The notes under the pieces were generated by a model, which was not told the DNA's origin, did not search any database, and saw only the letters and a program-made list of their open reading frames with translations. From assembly GCA_910585335.1 (NCBI GenBank), contig CAJUCU010000003.1, forward strand, positions 1 through 15,581: 15,581 bases of DNA, read 5' to 3'. Positions 13,761-15,581 of the stretch are shown in pieces. A program made the position numbers and the translations under genes. Each line of letters begins with the position of its first letter. Position 1 is the first letter of the stretch. Source of the DNA: an uncultured Bacilli bacterium. Its GTDB lineage: Bacteria; Bacillota_I; Bacilli_A; RF39; UBA660.

Positions 13761-14210
13761 CTACCTTCTTTCTATATTGCAACTTTTCAGTACTTCTTCT
13801 TGTTTTTGGAACATTTTTTCTTCGTCTTCTTTTGTTTGATGATCATAGCCTAATAAGTGATAAAAACCATGGACGGCTAAAAATGCGAGTTCTCGTTTTA
13901 GTGAATGATTGTATTCTTCGGCTTGACTTCTTGCTTTTTCTATAGAAATATAAATATCTCCTAAAATACGTACTCCCTCTACTTGAATCATTTCTTTTTC
14001 ATCTTCTAGGGCGAAGGTGATGACATCTGTTTCGCGGTCTATTTTACGATAAGTTTTATTTAGTGTGTGAATATAGTCATTATCTACTATAATGACATTA
14101 AAAATCACTTCATCTAATTGTTCTAATTCTATTGCTTTTTCTAAAACAAGGGAAATGCTATCTATTTCTTTTATTTTTTCTGTTGTTAAGTTGTTTATTT
14201 CTATTTTCAT
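13761..14210 (-). CDS. ybeY: Endoribonuclease YbeY (UPF0054)
   Basis: YbeY is a zinc-dependent RNase or rRNA maturation factor acting on the 3' end of 16S rRNA. The 149-residue product contains the signature HGFYHLLGYDH (114-124), whose His114, His118 and His124 bind zinc, and the conserved RxTDVITF block (59-66). I chose ATG at 14210 because it starts MKIEINN, has AGGAG at five bases, and gives normal length; an upstream in-frame ATG (14276) would run far into the VanZ-like gene. The Shine-Dalgarno overlaps that gene's TAG stop (TAGGAG), suggesting coupled translation. Confidence 0.96.
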   Translation of the reverse strand: MKIEINNLTTEKIKEIDSISLVLEKAIELEQLDEVIFNVIIVDNDYIHTLNKTYRKIDRETDVITFALEDEKEMIQVEGVRILGDIYISIEKARSQAEEYNHSLKRELAFLAVHGFYHLLGYDHQTKEDEEKMFQKQEEVLKSCNIERR

Positions 14211-14218
14211 AATTACTC

Positions 14219-14818
14219 CTATATTAGCATTAAACATCCTATTAGTAATAGGATAGATAATAAATTTAAAAACCATTCTGACTGAAATACTTTGGGCATG
14301 CTATTTCCTATTTTTAAAAGTAGATAGTAGACCAAGTAGCCAGTGGTTCCCCCTACTATATTTAAAATGATATCATCAATATCAAAGACACGTCCTATTG
14401 CCATTTGGACACATTCAATAGAAGTTGAGGCAATTAGTGTTAGGGCAAAAGGAATATAAGGCCTTCTTACCTCCAAGTAATAACTAGCAAAAAAGCCAAA
14501 TGGTAAAAACAAGATTACATTTCCTAACACATTTTTAAAGAATAATCTACTTCCTAAATGATAGCGCAAGATTTCACGAAATGGGACAAAGTTGTTGTTC
14601 GACCAGGTTACGGTATCTTGAAATGTTACTACTTGGAATAAACACAAAATGTAAATGATAAAAGATAGGGCTAAGAACTCTTTATATAGCACAAATCTTT
14701 GTTTATTTTTAATTAAATAAGTAACCCTTAAGGAAATGATTACAATAATCGATATTAAAATCATGGGCCATGTGAAATTTACGACTCCCTTTAGTGTCTT
14801 TGATAGTGGACTTAACAT
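14219..14818 (-). CDS. VanZ-like family membrane protein
   Basis: The 199-residue product has about six hydrophobic segments (about 16-33, 47-65, 97-115, 121-139, 148-168, 182-199). Between them are the VanZ-family motifs NNFVPF (75-80), GNVILFLPFGF (99-109), an ExxQ pair (Glu135, Gln138) and GRVFDIDDIILN (142-153). VanZ gives low-level teicoplanin resistance in enterococci; most chromosomal homologues have no proven role, so resistance should not be assumed. It lies three bases from yqfD and nine from ybeY, apparently in one operon. In Bacillus phoH and other genes occupy this place. Confidence 0.88.
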   Translation of the reverse strand: MLSPLSKTLKGVVNFTWPMILISIIVIISLRVTYLIKNKQRFVLYKEFLALSFIIYILCLFQVVTFQDTVTWSNNNFVPFREILRYHLGSRLFFKNVLGNVILFLPFGFFASYYLEVRRPYIPFALTLIASTSIECVQMAIGRVFDIDDIILNIVGGTTGYLVYYLLLKIGNSMPKVFQSEWFLNLLSILLLIGCLMLI

Positions 14819-14821
14819 ATA

Positions 14822-15581
14822 TCATTCCCCTTCTTTTGCTTTTGCCTTTTCTTGTAATTCTTCTAGTTTTATGTTTTTAAGATTTTCTGTATCTGTGATA
14901 TTTTCTTTTACTTTAAAAAATATATCTACTACTATTTTACTATTTTTATGGGATTTTTTCAAAGTTTTTTGCGAAATAATTGTATCCTCTTTTCCTAGTT
15001 TTGCTTTTAGTTTCTTCTTTGCTAATTCTTGCGCTTTTTGATAGGCATCTTTGGCATTATGAATTTCTTCTTTTACTTTGATTTCATGAAAGGTTGTATA
15101 AGAGAAGGAGATGGGGAGCAGATTACTTTTTAGTAGTTTTCTTCTTTCTTTTGTTGAAATTTCATAAGGGGAAAAATCAAATAAGGTGTAGCTGTGATTT
15201 AAAAACTCTATTTCGAATCTACTTTTTTTCTTCCCTGTTTTTATCTCTTCTTTGTAATGGTATGGTACTTCTACTTGCACTTGATACCAGATTTCAGCAA
15301 AGACAGTTCCTTCTGCTCTAATCTTACTCACTGGTGTTTCTTTGTTTTTGATGATTCCACTGATAATGACATCCCCTTTTTGGACATAATCATTTTTCTT
15401 TTTTAGGATTTCGCCGTGACTCGCATGTATTTCTAGTATTCTTCCAGATTTTTTGGCAATGATACTTTGCTCTTCCTTATTTATTTTCGCATTATTTTTC
15501 TTACGTTCTTCCACATTAATGCGATAAGTTGTACCTACTTCTTCTATTTCCATCCATTCTAATCTGTCTTTTTCTTTTTCT
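14822..15581 (-). CDS. yqfD: Sporulation protein YqfD family, 5' part outside the window
   Basis: The frame is open from the window edge (15581); the first internal Met (15553) is not the start, because the nine codons before it read EKEKDRLEW and continue the motif. YqfD proteins share W-x-x-V/I-x-x-x-G-T-x-x-x-I-x-V-E-E, seen here as DRLEWMEIEEVGTTYRINVEE, then AKKSGRILEIHASHGEILKKKNDYVQKGDVIISG. The C-terminal part (AKDAYQKAQELAKKKLKAKLGKEDTIISQ) is also typical. YqfD is required at a mid stage of sporulation in B. subtilis. About 253 codons are present, and the missing part should include a membrane segment. It leads the block with VanZ-like, ybeY, cdd and era. Confidence 0.88.
   Translation of the reverse strand, partial: EKEKDRLEWMEIEEVGTTYRINVEERKKNNAKINKEEQSIIAKKSGRILEIHASHGEILKKKNDYVQKGDVIISGIIKNKETPVSKIRAEGTVFAEIWYQVQVEVPYHYKEEIKTGKKKSRFEIEFLNHSYTLFDFSPYEISTKERRKLLKSNLLPISFSYTTFHEIKVKEEIHNAKDAYQKAQELAKKKLKAKLGKEDTIISQKTLKKSHKNSKIVVDIFFKVKENITDTENLKNIKLEELQEKAKAKEGE

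Noticed and set aside
14219..14818. VanZ-like gene as a glycopeptide-resistance determinant.
   Set aside because: There are no vanA/H/X/R/S genes nearby, and most chromosomal VanZ homologues have no shown resistance role.
15553..15553. ATG at 15553 as the yqfD start.
   Set aside because: The frame stays open to the window edge and the preceding codons complete the conserved W-x-x-I-x-x-x-G-T block, so it is an internal Met.

Overview
The window comes from a low-GC (AT-rich), Gram-positive-type bacterium of the Firmicutes/Bacilli kind. The signs are strong AGGAGG-type ribosome binding sites, an L27 with the cleavable N-terminal extension next to its Prp protease, RNase J, a T-box riboswitch, an L21 leader, and the sporulation-associated gene yqfD. 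TGA is used as an ordinary stop (yqfD, cdd, yqzL, the LOG-like gene and others), so this is not the Mycoplasma code. Gene content and order suggest an Erysipelotrichia/RF39-like gut Bacilli lineage, but that placement is inference.

Layout, mostly on the minus strand. (1) 15581 to 11608 is the conserved yqfD - VanZ-like - ybeY - cdd - era - yqzL - recO block, tightly packed with stop/start overlaps. The 30-codon yqzL was found by reading the era/recO gap. An uncharacterised TPR gene (11542-10724) follows with its own promoter. (2) 10727-8611 is a glycine-type T-box operon: promoter, very short T-box leader, a LOG-family phosphoribohydrolase and glycyl-tRNA synthetase, closed by a terminator. 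(3) 8492-7075 is a short operon with a pentapeptide-repeat protein and a class-I glutamine-amidotransferase-like hydrolase. (4) 5936-7081 is the only plus-strand operon: yidD translationally coupled to a TroA/ZnuA-like lipoprotein whose metal ligands are missing. It converges on operon 3 at a shared hairpin terminator. (5) 5886-3453 is rnc and a divergent RNase J, each with a promoter, followed by an uncharacterised TPR-like gene (3361-2153). (6) 2094-1009 is promoter, L21 leader, rplU, prp, rpmA and terminator. (7) 885-61 is a membrane-anchored protein of unknown function.

Most genes serve translation and RNA metabolism: ribosomal proteins and their processing protease, ribosome assembly and rRNA maturation (Era, YbeY, RNase III), RNA decay (RNase J) and tRNA charging (GlyRS). 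The least ordinary elements are the compact T-box whose antiterminator is nested inside the terminator stem, the LOG gene placed under glycine T-box control, the altered RNase J active site, and the metal-site-less lipoprotein coupled to yidD. No mobile element, CRISPR array, rRNA or tRNA was seen, and no gene-free stretch exceeds 300 bases.
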